Positions 15,793 to 24,329 of a DNA stretch of 64,000 bases are shown piece after piece. The notes below the pieces were generated by a model. The model ran no database searches. It saw only the letters and a list, made by a program, of their open reading frames with translations, and was not told the origin of the DNA. Both the position numbers and the translations under genes were made by a program. How positions within the stretch are numbered: the first letter of the stretch is position 1; each line of letters begins with the position of its first letter. The DNA is from Sediminicola sp. YIK13 (GTDB taxonomy: Bacteria; Bacteroidota; Bacteroidia; Flavobacteriales; Flavobacteriaceae): the NCBI RefSeq assembly GCF_001430825.1, contig NZ_CP010535.1, positions 2,212,501-2,276,500 of the forward strand. Direction: 5' to 3'.

Positions 15793-17673
15793 TTACTTTT
15801 CCAATCTAAAAATAAATGATTCCAAGGGTTGAATATCTACACGCATTCTGGCATTGCCATTCTTGACTTTTAGCACAGCCGTGGCTTCACCAAAAAGCTG
15901 ATCTGTCAACAAATAATCCCCATCCTTTAATTCCCATTTTTCAATAAGGTCGTGCGGAAGTCCGAGGCTAAAACCAAAGGTGTCATCGGCATCAAAATTG
16001 GAGACCACAACTAATTTTTCCGAATCTGACCATCTGGCAAAGGAAAATACCCGATGATTGTACCATTCTGTATGCTCCCTATTAAAGGAATGTATCTCTT
16101 GATAGTTCCCCATTAAAGCACTACTCTTAATGGAAAAGTTCAACAGCCTTTTATAAAAATCCCTTAATTCTTTTTCTTCAGGCCTTAAGGCGGCACCATC
16201 AAACTTTTTATTGTTTACCCATCGTTGCAAATGGGGGACCCCTATATAGTCGAAAATAGAGGTACGCCCAACACTGCCAAATCCAGGTTTTTCTAGCGCA
16301 GGCTCTCCCACCTCCTGTCCAAAATAGATCATGGTGGGGGACGTACTAATCGTTGTGGATACAACCATCGCCGGCTTGCCCTTCTCGGCATTTCCTGCAA
16401 ATTCTGGACTTGGAAGCCTTAGTTCATCATGATTTTCCAAAAAATGCAGCATATGGTGTTCAATATCCATCATGCTATTTTGCACTGTATTGATCTGGTC
16501 TGTCCACCCGTGACCTTGAATTATGGGCACTAAGGAATCATAGAGCCCTACCTTGTCATACAAGTAGTCCATTTTTCCCTTATGGATATAATCCCTGTAC
16601 AAGTTGGGTCTATATACTTCGGCCATCAAAAAGGCGTCCGGATTCTTCATTTTAACGGAGGAATTCATAAAACTCCAAAATTCAACGGGGACTATTTCAG
16701 CCATATCATATCTGAAACCATCCACTCCCATATCAATCCAATACAAGGCAATATCCCTAAATTTTTTCCAACTGTTGGGCACATCCTTATCTTTCCAAAA
16801 TTCGAAGTGCGCCTTGTAGTCTTTTTTGTCAAATCCTTCCGGCAGGGCATCAAACTCGTGCACGCCATCTGGGGTAATCCCATAGTTGATTTTGACGGTT
16901 TCGTACCAGTCATTGAAACCTGGCTGTGAGGTACGAGCCCCGTTACCTGTCCATTTTGCAGGGAATTCATCAAATTTTCCATCTGCCAATTTTGCCTTTT
17001 CCCCACCCAAAGGCAAATACCCGTGCTCCCATTTTGGCACTATAAATGGCTTTCCGGGATTATAATAAAAATTATTATCGCGCTTATAGGTTACTGAAGT
17101 ATCGTCCTCTGCACCAAAATCAACAACCCCTTTCGGATTGCTCTTTCCTTCATATCTTCTGGCAACATGGTTAGGAACGATATCGATGATCACTTTTAGG
17201 CCGTTTTTATGAGTGCGGTCTACTAGCTCTTTAAACTCTTCCAACCTTCTGGCCGGATCTGTGGCCAAATCAGGGTTCACGTTGTAATAATCCTTTACCG
17301 CATAGGGAGAACCAGCCCTACCTTTCACCACATCAGGATCATCTTCGGAAATACCATAAGCAGTATAATCATTAATTACGGCATGATGTGGGATTCCTGT
17401 AAACCAGATGTAGGTGACTCCAAGATCCTTGATCCCTTGCAGGGCCTCATCCGTAAAATCGGCAAATTTTCCAACCCCATTTTCCTCATGGGTTCCCCAA
17501 GGTTTATTGGTCGTATTTGTATTCCCAAATAATCGGGTAAAAACCTGATACACCACTTCTTTATGTTCTTCCGCCTTTTTCATTTTTAAATTTTCTTTTT
17601 TCTCTTGTCCACAACCCATCATTAAAAGGCATGTGCTGATTATACTAAAGATAATAAATGTAATTTTCTTCAT
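15793..17673 (-). CDS. GH13 alpha-amylase family lipoprotein
   Basis: Exported alpha-glucan hydrolase of 626 residues. A lipoprotein signal peptide ends in LLMMGC (Cys21), so the enzyme is anchored outside the cytoplasmic membrane. The four GH13 regions are intact: IDIVPNHV (I), GVDGFRYDMAE with the nucleophile aspartate (II), FLMAEVYR with the acid/base glutamate (III) and FLENHDE (IV). A beta-domain follows at about residues 530-626. It is the last gene of a minus-strand series pgmB, GH65, SusA-like GH13, this gene, with 60 bp to its neighbour. Exact specificity within GH13 is not decided; a role in breaking starch or maltodextrin for the maltose phosphorylase is inferred from context. Confidence 0.88.
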   Translation of the reverse strand: MKKITFIIFSIISTCLLMMGCGQEKKENLKMKKAEEHKEVVYQVFTRLFGNTNTTNKPWGTHEENGVGKFADFTDEALQGIKDLGVTYIWFTGIPHHAVINDYTAYGISEDDPDVVKGRAGSPYAVKDYYNVNPDLATDPARRLEEFKELVDRTHKNGLKVIIDIVPNHVARRYEGKSNPKGVVDFGAEDDTSVTYKRDNNFYYNPGKPFIVPKWEHGYLPLGGEKAKLADGKFDEFPAKWTGNGARTSQPGFNDWYETVKINYGITPDGVHEFDALPEGFDKKDYKAHFEFWKDKDVPNSWKKFRDIALYWIDMGVDGFRYDMAEIVPVEFWSFMNSSVKMKNPDAFLMAEVYRPNLYRDYIHKGKMDYLYDKVGLYDSLVPIIQGHGWTDQINTVQNSMMDIEHHMLHFLENHDELRLPSPEFAGNAEKGKPAMVVSTTISTSPTMIYFGQEVGEPALEKPGFGSVGRTSIFDYIGVPHLQRWVNNKKFDGAALRPEEKELRDFYKRLLNFSIKSSALMGNYQEIHSFNREHTEWYNHRVFSFARWSDSEKLVVVSNFDADDTFGFSLGLPHDLIEKWELKDGDYLLTDQLFGEATAVLKVKNGNARMRVDIQPLESFIFRLEK

Positions 17674-17733
17674 AGGGTAATAGCTCAGATATTGTAATGG
17701 CCAACAAACTCTCGTTTATGTTGAAATCGAAAG

Positions 17734-19581
17734 CTAATGAATATTATTTTCCAATTCAAGAATCATGCTTTTTTTGGGACCAATGGTGAGTTCATTGCCC
17801 AATTTTATTGTGGTGTCAGTCAACACTTCCTTCCCTTGTTGAAAACCCTTTAAGTTTTCGGCAAACCTATCCAAGGGTAGCTTTATTGATGTCTTATTGT
17901 TGTTCAAGATAACCATAACTGTTTCCTCTTCCGTAATTCTAAAATACGCATACACTTCCTGTTCTGGCACATATTGTATAGTTTTTCCCGTATGTATTAC
18001 ACTGGCGTTTTTTCTCCAATTAAACAGCTTTTTTGAGAAATTGAAATATTTGTTCTGCACCTCATTCCTTCCCTTGGCAGTGAAAGCCGTTCTGGAGTCG
18101 CCTTGCCAACCCCCAGGGAAATCCCTTCGGATATCCCCATCACCTTTGTCCTTATCTCCCCCCATTCCGATCTCGCTGCCATAATAAATTTGGGGAATAC
18201 CTCTTACGGTCGCGATCAGGGTCATGGCCAATTGGTAGTCCTCAAAATTGGGATACAGTTCATTGATCCTAGGCGTATCATGGTTTTCTGCAAATATTAG
18301 AATATTGTTGATATCGGGATAAAGGAAATCGTTCACAAAATTCTCGTACAACTGGATGATCCCTGTGTTCCATGTGGGGTTTTCCACCTTAAAAACTTCC
18401 ATAATAGCGTCGTGGAGCGTAAAATCCATGACTGTGGGCAGGTTGGAATTATAACCCTGAATGGCCCCTATCTTACTGTCCTTTTGCCAATAGGCCATCT
18501 GTGCCTGATCATGCATCCAAACTTCTCCCACAATATTGAAATTGGGATATTCAACGGTAATGGCCTTGGTCCATTTTGCTATCCCCTCCTTATCATTAAA
18601 GGAATAGGTATCTACCCTGAACCCATCCAAATCTGCATATTCTATCCACCAAATTGCATTTTGGGTAAGATAATTCAACACCAAAGGATTCTTTTGATTA
18701 AGATCGGGCATGGACTTTACAAACCAACCATCCATGCAGTACCTATAATCGTATTGTGACACATTAGGATCCATTTGAGTGGTTGTCCTATAATTGGTCT
18801 GTCCGTAACCTGGAAACTGATGGATCCAATCATAGGTAGGCAGGTCTTTCATCATCCAATGGGTAATGCCCCAGTGATTGGTGACATAATCAAAGATCAA
18901 TTTCATATCCCTCTTGTGAAGCTCAGAAGCCAAACGCCTATAATCTTCATTGGTACCAAATCTCGGATCAATCTTATAGACATCGCTCTGGGCATAGGTA
19001 TGGTAAGAATATTTTTCATCATTATCCTCACACATGGGGGTACTCCAAATGGCGGTTGCTCCCAATTCCTCTATATAATCCAAATGATCTATAATTCCTT
19101 GAATATCTCCACCATGACGGCCTCCATCCAATTTTCTATTGACTTTCTCAACAACATCGGGATGGGAATCTATTTTCGGATTTCCGTTGGCAAAACGATC
19201 CGGCATCAGTAAATAAACCAAATCTGAAGCATCATAACTTGCCCTGTCTGCCGAATTAGGCCTGCGCTCCTTAAATTCATAGGGAATGGCCTGTTTCAAA
19301 TTATCTCCATCTTTCAGCTGGATTTCAAATTTTCCCGCCTTTACACCATCGGTATTTAGGGTGATGAATAGGTAATTTGAATTCTCCGTGCGATGTACGT
19401 CCAAAATTTCCACACCACTAAGTTCAGGACTGTACTGTGCAATGTCCTTACCGTACAGCATGACCTGTACCTGAGGATTATTCATGCCAATCCACCAAAA
19501 TGGTGGCTCTACCCTATCTACTTGTGCCATAATGGGAACGCATAACAAGACCATGCATACCATTAAGAAAACTTCTTTCAT
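17734..19581 (-). CDS. SusA-like GH13 neopullulanase/cyclomaltodextrinase
   Basis: Secreted alpha-glucan hydrolase of 615 residues. A signal peptide (about residues 1-19, ending AMAQ-like PIMAQ) directs it to the periplasm. An N-terminal beta-sandwich of about 100 residues (cyclomaltodextrinase N-domain type) precedes the GH13 barrel with FDYVTNH (I), LDGFRVDTY with the nucleophile (II), IVGEVWM (III) and FAENHDT (IV), and a small C-terminal beta-domain. This layout matches SusA of the Bacteroides starch system. The gene lies 34 bp after the GH65 gene and 60 bp before the second GH13 gene; with the nearby SusC/SusD it would supply maltose and short maltodextrins. Confidence 0.9.
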   Translation of the reverse strand: MKEVFLMVCMVLLCVPIMAQVDRVEPPFWWIGMNNPQVQVMLYGKDIAQYSPELSGVEILDVHRTENSNYLFITLNTDGVKAGKFEIQLKDGDNLKQAIPYEFKERRPNSADRASYDASDLVYLLMPDRFANGNPKIDSHPDVVEKVNRKLDGGRHGGDIQGIIDHLDYIEELGATAIWSTPMCEDNDEKYSYHTYAQSDVYKIDPRFGTNEDYRRLASELHKRDMKLIFDYVTNHWGITHWMMKDLPTYDWIHQFPGYGQTNYRTTTQMDPNVSQYDYRYCMDGWFVKSMPDLNQKNPLVLNYLTQNAIWWIEYADLDGFRVDTYSFNDKEGIAKWTKAITVEYPNFNIVGEVWMHDQAQMAYWQKDSKIGAIQGYNSNLPTVMDFTLHDAIMEVFKVENPTWNTGIIQLYENFVNDFLYPDINNILIFAENHDTPRINELYPNFEDYQLAMTLIATVRGIPQIYYGSEIGMGGDKDKGDGDIRRDFPGGWQGDSRTAFTAKGRNEVQNKYFNFSKKLFNWRKNASVIHTGKTIQYVPEQEVYAYFRITEEETVMVILNNNKTSIKLPLDRFAENLKGFQQGKEVLTDTTIKLGNELTIGPKKSMILELENNIH

Positions 19582-19615
19582 GCATCTTGGATTATTTATA
19601 TCGTTTTTGATCTTA

Positions 19616-21928
19616 TTAAGATGAAGTAGATATAGTTTCTCCCGCTTTAAGTACCAGTCGCTTTCCTTTGACCCTTATGGACATTTCGTCTGTCCCTTCC
19701 AAATCAAAACTGGCTCCTGCTTCTGTTACCTTTACTTTAAGGATCCTATTTCTAAAATTTACCTTAAACGAATATGCCTTCCATTGTTTTGGAATCCTAG
19801 GAGTGAAGGACAACTTATCATCTACCACGCGCATTCCACCAAAACCTTCTACAATACTCATCCATGTTCCTGCCATGGAAGTAATGTGCAATCCTTCTTC
19901 CACTTCCTTGTTATAATCGTCCAAATCCAAACGGGAGGTACGTAAGTAAAATGTATATGCCTGATCCATCCTATTCAACTTGGCTGCCTGAATGCTGTGC
20001 ACACAAGGTGACAGGGAGGACTCATGAACGGTAAAAGGCTCATAGAAGTCAAAATGTTTCTCCAATTCCTCTAGGGAGAAGTGATCCTCAAACAGGTAGA
20101 AGCCCTGTAGTGTATCCGCTTGTTTGATATAAGGAGATCTCAATATTCGATCCCAACTCCATTTTTGGTTGATAGGGCGTTGGGTTCTGTCCAAATTGGC
20201 TACGGTGATCAATTCCTTATCCAAGAATCCATCTTGCTGTAAATTAATGCCCAACTCCTCTGAAAATGGGAAATACATATTATCTGCGACTTCCTTCCAA
20301 GACTCCATTTCGGCAGTCGTTAATTTGGTCATCCCTATGATTCTTTTATGATCATCGGAATACCCGTCTTTCACTTTGCCAATTTGTTCCAACGTATAGT
20401 TGATACACCATTTTGCAAGATAATTGGTATACCAGTTATTGTTTACATTGTTTTCATACTCGTTGGGTCCTGTTACACCCAAGATGACGAATTTGTTTTT
20501 TTGCTTCGAGAACGTTGCTCTTTGCTGCCAAAAACGAGAAATCGCAATCAGCACTTCCAGACCCATTTCAGGGATATAAGAGTAATCTCCCGTAAATCTG
20601 TAATAATTATATATGGCGAAGGCGATTGCACCATTACGATGGATTTCCTCAAAGGTGATTTCCCATTCGTTATGACATTCTTCCCCATTCATAGTTACCA
20701 TTGGATATAATGCCGCTCCATTGGAAAAACCAAGTTTTTTGGCATTTTCGATAGCTTTTTCCAAATGGTTATACCTGTATTTTAATAAATTCCTGGCAAC
20801 AAGTTGATCTTTGGTAGCCATATAAAATGGTATACAATACGCTTCGGTATCCCAATAGGTACTTCCTCCGTATTTTTCTCCCGTAAATCCTTTTGGTCCT
20901 ATATTCAATCTTGAATCCTTTCCTAAATAGGTTTGGTTCAACTGAAAAATATTGAAACGAATTCCTTGCTGGGCCTTAATATCCCCTTCAATGGTAATAT
21001 CGCTCATCTCCCAAATCTTTTCCCAAGCTTGCTTCTGTTTATCCAATAAAGCGTCGAAGCCCATAGTGGTCACTTTTTTCAAGACCGCCTTCGCGGCATT
21101 GACAAGTTCGGTGGCTTCATGATTTCGGGAAACTGTATACCCCCCAAATTTATGCAAGGTGGCCGATTCTCCTTTGTTCAGGGTCACTTTATAGGTAAAA
21201 CGTACCTTGTGTTCTTCTATATGCGCGTCGCTATTCAAAGCCACCTCTTTCCCATTGTGGAATACTTTGGATTCCATAAAAGTACAGGTCGCAAAATTCG
21301 TCTTCATGGTATGCGCTTCTATAAAACCTTGCTGACCTTGGGAAGAAACTTTTGTGGTATTCCAAAATTTGTCATCCCAGTTGGTATCTTCATTGGTAAT
21401 CCCACTGTCAACATACGGACTAAAGGAAACTTCCATATTTCCACTTAAAGCTTTTACCTCGTACTTAATGGCTCCTGCCTCATCAATGTCCAAACTCAAG
21501 AATCGGATTACTTTTACCTCAATTTCCTGATCGCTTGGCAGGGTTGCAACGAAGGTTCTTTGGTACCATCCTTCCTTCATATTAAGTTCCCTCTTGTACT
21601 GGGATACTTTCTTACAGGTGTTCAAATCCAAAGAGGCACCATCGATCTCTACATCTATCCCAATCCAATTAGGGGCATTTATGACCTTGGCAAAATATTC
21701 CGGATACCCATTTTTCCACCAACCAACACGAGTCTTGTCCGGGTAATAAACCCCAGCGATATAACTTCCCTGAAAAGTATGTCCCGAATACTGCTCTTCA
21801 AAATTGGCTCGTTGTCCCATGGCTCCGTTTCCAATACTGAAAAGGCTTTCAGAAGATTTAACTTTCTCCTTATCAAATCCTTCTTCTATGATCGACCAAA
21901 CATTTGGTATAATATAATCCTGGTTCAT
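19616..21928 (-). CDS. GH65 maltose phosphorylase (family)
   Basis: Cytoplasmic glycoside phosphorylase of 770 residues without signal peptide. GH65 enzymes split an alpha-linked disaccharide with phosphate, giving beta-glucose 1-phosphate and glucose. Visible are the N-terminal beta-sandwich, then an (alpha/alpha)6 barrel containing the catalytic-acid motif NEWEITFEEIHRNGA near residue 410, the substrate loop WDTEAYCIPFY near residue 345 and KQADTLQGFYLF. The next gene upstream, 1 bp away, is beta-phosphoglucomutase, which uses exactly the beta-glucose 1-phosphate product. Maltose is the likely substrate given the flanking GH13 genes; trehalose or kojibiose phosphorylase remain possible. Confidence 0.9.
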   Translation of the reverse strand: MNQDYIIPNVWSIIEEGFDKEKVKSSESLFSIGNGAMGQRANFEEQYSGHTFQGSYIAGVYYPDKTRVGWWKNGYPEYFAKVINAPNWIGIDVEIDGASLDLNTCKKVSQYKRELNMKEGWYQRTFVATLPSDQEIEVKVIRFLSLDIDEAGAIKYEVKALSGNMEVSFSPYVDSGITNEDTNWDDKFWNTTKVSSQGQQGFIEAHTMKTNFATCTFMESKVFHNGKEVALNSDAHIEEHKVRFTYKVTLNKGESATLHKFGGYTVSRNHEATELVNAAKAVLKKVTTMGFDALLDKQKQAWEKIWEMSDITIEGDIKAQQGIRFNIFQLNQTYLGKDSRLNIGPKGFTGEKYGGSTYWDTEAYCIPFYMATKDQLVARNLLKYRYNHLEKAIENAKKLGFSNGAALYPMVTMNGEECHNEWEITFEEIHRNGAIAFAIYNYYRFTGDYSYIPEMGLEVLIAISRFWQQRATFSKQKNKFVILGVTGPNEYENNVNNNWYTNYLAKWCINYTLEQIGKVKDGYSDDHKRIIGMTKLTTAEMESWKEVADNMYFPFSEELGINLQQDGFLDKELITVANLDRTQRPINQKWSWDRILRSPYIKQADTLQGFYLFEDHFSLEELEKHFDFYEPFTVHESSLSPCVHSIQAAKLNRMDQAYTFYLRTSRLDLDDYNKEVEEGLHITSMAGTWMSIVEGFGGMRVVDDKLSFTPRIPKQWKAYSFKVNFRNRILKVKVTEAGASFDLEGTDEMSIRVKGKRLVLKAGETISTSS

Positions 21929-21929
21929 G

Positions 21930-22586
21930 TTATAAAGTGGTTAATTGATTAATAAAATCTGTACTTATTTCCGTAAAATCATTGAAATTATATTGAGCTT
22001 CCGTCAATATTGTTTTATCTCCAATGCCTATGCTGGTCATCCCTGCAGAATTGGCCGCCTGTATCCCCGCAAGGGCATCCTCAAAGACCACACAATCTGT
22101 TGGTTCTACTCCAATATCTTTGGCCGCCAAAAGGAATACTTCAGGATCGGGTTTTGCTTTTGTAACGTTGTTACCGTCTACCACAACCTTGAAATAGGAG
22201 AGCAAACCTACCTTTTTTAATATGGGAATTGCATTTTTACTGGCAGAGCCCAAGGCCATGGGAATATTATTGGCTTTAAGAAAATCTAGGATTTTTGGGA
22301 CATCGGGAAGAATCTCAGACGCATCCATTTTCTCGATATAACTCAAATAATCTTCATTTTTTTCGATCATCCAGTTATCGAACTGTTCCTTTGTGGCATC
22401 CACTTCCCCAAGTTCCAATAAAATTTGTAAGCATCTTTTTCGACTGACCCCTTTGAACGCCTCATTCTGTTCTTCGGAAAATTCGAATCCCAATTCATTG
22501 GCCAATTTTTTCCAGGCCAAATAATGGTATTTCGCCGTATCGACTATGACACCATCTAAATCAAATATGAATCCTTTAATCACCAT
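21930..22586 (-). CDS. pgmB: Beta-phosphoglucomutase
   Basis: HAD-superfamily enzyme of 218 residues that turns beta-glucose 1-phosphate into glucose 6-phosphate. The nucleophile and acid/base aspartates are Asp9 and Asp11 in FIFDLDGVIVDTAKYH; later HAD motifs are ALGSASKN and KPDPEVFLLAA with FEDALAGI. I use the ATG at 22586 (MVIKGFIF) and not the extended frame from 22634, since the HAD motif normally begins within a few residues of the start. The stop lies 1 bp before the GH65 start, consistent with one transcript for the maltose pathway. Confidence 0.92.
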   Translation of the reverse strand: MVIKGFIFDLDGVIVDTAKYHYLAWKKLANELGFEFSEEQNEAFKGVSRKRCLQILLELGEVDATKEQFDNWMIEKNEDYLSYIEKMDASEILPDVPKILDFLKANNIPMALGSASKNAIPILKKVGLLSYFKVVVDGNNVTKAKPDPEVFLLAAKDIGVEPTDCVVFEDALAGIQAANSAGMTSIGIGDKTILTEAQYNFNDFTEISTDFINQLTTL

Positions 22587-22926
22587 GTATAAATTTAAGT
22601 TACAGCGCAGAGCTGATTGATTGCTGAAAATCATTTAAAACAACGACCTCCAACAATGGACTTTTAATTTCCAAAACTATCGGAATAAAAAAAACCTACT
22701 AAAGATTAGCAGTTCCAATAATAGTGGAGATTTGTTATCAATAAATAAAATGAGAAGTAGCAACAACTATTGACAACTTAACAAATATATAAATTTTTTC
22801 TACTTCTAATTTCCAACCATTGGCTTCTAAACGAGCCCAACGACCTATTTCTATTTGGCCCCTTATAAATCTTATTGAAAATTGATCTGACTAAAATTCA
22901 CTGTCATTCATTTTAATAAAACCCCT
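22587..22926 (-). promoter_or_regulatory. Intergenic region upstream of pgmB with -7 box candidates
   Basis: 340 bp without a gene. On the minus strand a perfect -7 box TATATTTG lies at 22782-22789 with TTG at 22814-22816 (24-bp spacer, slightly long), and another perfect box TAGTTTTG lies at 22672-22679 without a TTG at suitable distance. Either could drive pgmB-GH65-GH13-GH13. I see no copy of the LacI-type operator found upstream of susC and no clear terminator for the lacI-family gene. Confidence 0.4.
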
Positions 22927-23943
22927 CTAATTTATTGTGGACTCCCTTTCAATCAATGTGGAATCTAAGATTTCGGTTCGGTATATCTCCTCCTCTTCCT
23001 CATTTTCAACCTTATCGATCAACATTTTTGCAGCAATGGCACCCATGCTTTCCCCGTGTTGGGCTACGGCGCTAAGACTGGGATTGGCATATTTGGATAG
23101 GGGTCCGTCCGTAAAACCGATGAAAGAAACATCTTCAGGAATCTTCAATCCTTTTTTTTGCACCACCCGCATTCCATAAATGGCAAATATTTCGTTGACA
23201 CATAGGACCGCATCCATTGTGACCGTGTCAAAGAAATGTTGTATTGCTGCTTCATCTATGCTTTCAAAAGGAAGGGTCAACACCAAATCCTTATGTATGG
23301 GAATCCCTTCATCTTTTAAAGCTTGATAATAGCCCTCAGTTCTAGCTTTGCTGACACTTAGATTTTCTGTATTAATCAAAGCAATATTACGCCTTCCGCT
23401 ATCTATTAACTTCTTAACCGCTTTATAGGCACTGTCCCTATCATCAATGATGACCTTATCACATTCCACTTCATCGGTCACCCTATCGAACATGACCAAA
23501 GGGATACCCTGGCTGGTCACTTCCTTTATATGGTTATAATCGTTTCGGGCCTGTGTTTCCGTGGACAACGACATAATAAAGCCATCAATACTGCCATTTG
23601 CCAGCATCTCCATGTTGATCACCTCCTTGTCAAACGATTCATCTGAGAGGCAAACAATGACATTATAGCCTCTTTCATTCGCATACTTTTCTATACCTCT
23701 AACCACCGTCGTAAAAAAATGGTGGACTATATTGGGAATAATGACCCCGATGTTTTTTGTCCGTTTGTTCTTTAAGCTTATTGCTATATTGTTGGGCTTG
23801 TAATTGTAGAGTTTTGCGAAAGCCTGAATCCTTTCCTTTGTATCCCTACTAATTTCCTCGCTATTTTTCAAGGCCTTGGAAACTGTGGAAATGGATACTT
23901 CTAATTCTCTGGCGATGTGCTTAAGGGTTATTTTTCTTTTCAA
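22927..23943 (-). CDS. LacI-family transcriptional regulator of the maltose locus
   Basis: DNA-binding regulator of 338 residues. The N-terminal helix-turn-helix is typical (TLKHIARELEVSISTVSKALKN), followed by the hinge helix and a periplasmic-binding-protein-like sensor domain (IGVIIPNIVHHFFTTVVRGIE onward). A longer open frame reaches 24036, but both possible starts are TTG; homology of LacI proteins places the start just before KRKITLKHIA, so I use the TTG at 23943. It stands between the enzyme genes (same strand) and the divergent susC, upstream of which lies a near-perfect palindrome with a central CG, the usual operator shape for this family. It probably senses maltose or a derived sugar; this is inferred from position. 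Confidence 0.88.
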   Translation of the reverse strand: MKRKITLKHIARELEVSISTVSKALKNSEEISRDTKERIQAFAKLYNYKPNNIAISLKNKRTKNIGVIIPNIVHHFFTTVVRGIEKYANERGYNVIVCLSDESFDKEVINMEMLANGSIDGFIMSLSTETQARNDYNHIKEVTSQGIPLVMFDRVTDEVECDKVIIDDRDSAYKAVKKLIDSGRRNIALINTENLSVSKARTEGYYQALKDEGIPIHKDLVLTLPFESIDEAAIQHFFDTVTMDAVLCVNEIFAIYGMRVVQKKGLKIPEDVSFIGFTDGPLSKYANPSLSAVAQHGESMGAIAAKMLIDKVENEEEEEIYRTEILDSTLIERESTIN

Positions 23944-24092
23944 AATATACCAATAATTTAAGGCAACTGCTGTTGTCGGAGTTGAAAAATAGGCATTAAT
24001 ATAGCCCCAATTTGTAAAAGAAAGCTTTTTTTGCAAATAACAACCATAAAGTAATTAATCCATGGTTTCAGGAAGATAATTTTAACAAATAT

Positions 24093-24190
24093 TTGATTAA
24101 ATAAAAATTCATATATTTGTTATGCCTTGCCATTTAACTAACTTTTGATTAATAAATTGCGAATTGCATAATTTAGTACAACTAAGTTTA
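24093..24190 (+). promoter_or_regulatory. Two promoter candidates for susC-susD
   Basis: Candidate A: TTG (24093-24095), 16-bp spacer, perfect TATATTTG (24112-24119), far upstream of the ATG. Candidate B: TTG (24157-24159), 23-bp spacer, TAAGTTTA (24183-24190, one mismatch); its start of transcription would be near 24196, placing the LacI-type operator just downstream. The 386-bp region 23944-24329 contains no gene. Confidence 0.4.
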
Positions 24191-24220
24191 CGAGTATAAT
24201 TTTTTAACCTAAGTTATTAA

Positions 24221-24238
24221 CACGAAACCGTTTTCGTG
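24221..24238. promoter_or_regulatory. LacI-type operator upstream of susC
   Basis: The 18-bp sequence CACGAAACCGTTTTCGTG is symmetrical at 8 of 9 base pairs and has the central CG step typical of LacI-family operators. It lies 91 bp before the susC ATG and about 280 bp from the divergent lacI-family start. The obvious binding protein is that neighbouring regulator. Confidence 0.75.
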
Positions 24239-24329
24239 AAATTCTATTCAGTATTCTTAGTCATTTTAACAAAAAATTTACATAAGTTTAACCTGGAATT
24301 GAAATTAACTAAACTAAAATTACTTATTT

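Noticed and set aside
16582-16929. 115-codon plus-strand open frame opposite the GH13 lipoprotein gene
   Set aside because: It is antisense to conserved GH13 motifs and has no domain; a shadow frame. The same applies to the other long antisense frames over the GH13, GH65 and hutU genes.
23944-24036. 31-codon N-terminal extension of the LacI-family gene
   Set aside because: It begins with TTG and has no homology value; LacI proteins begin just before the helix-turn-helix at the later TTG.
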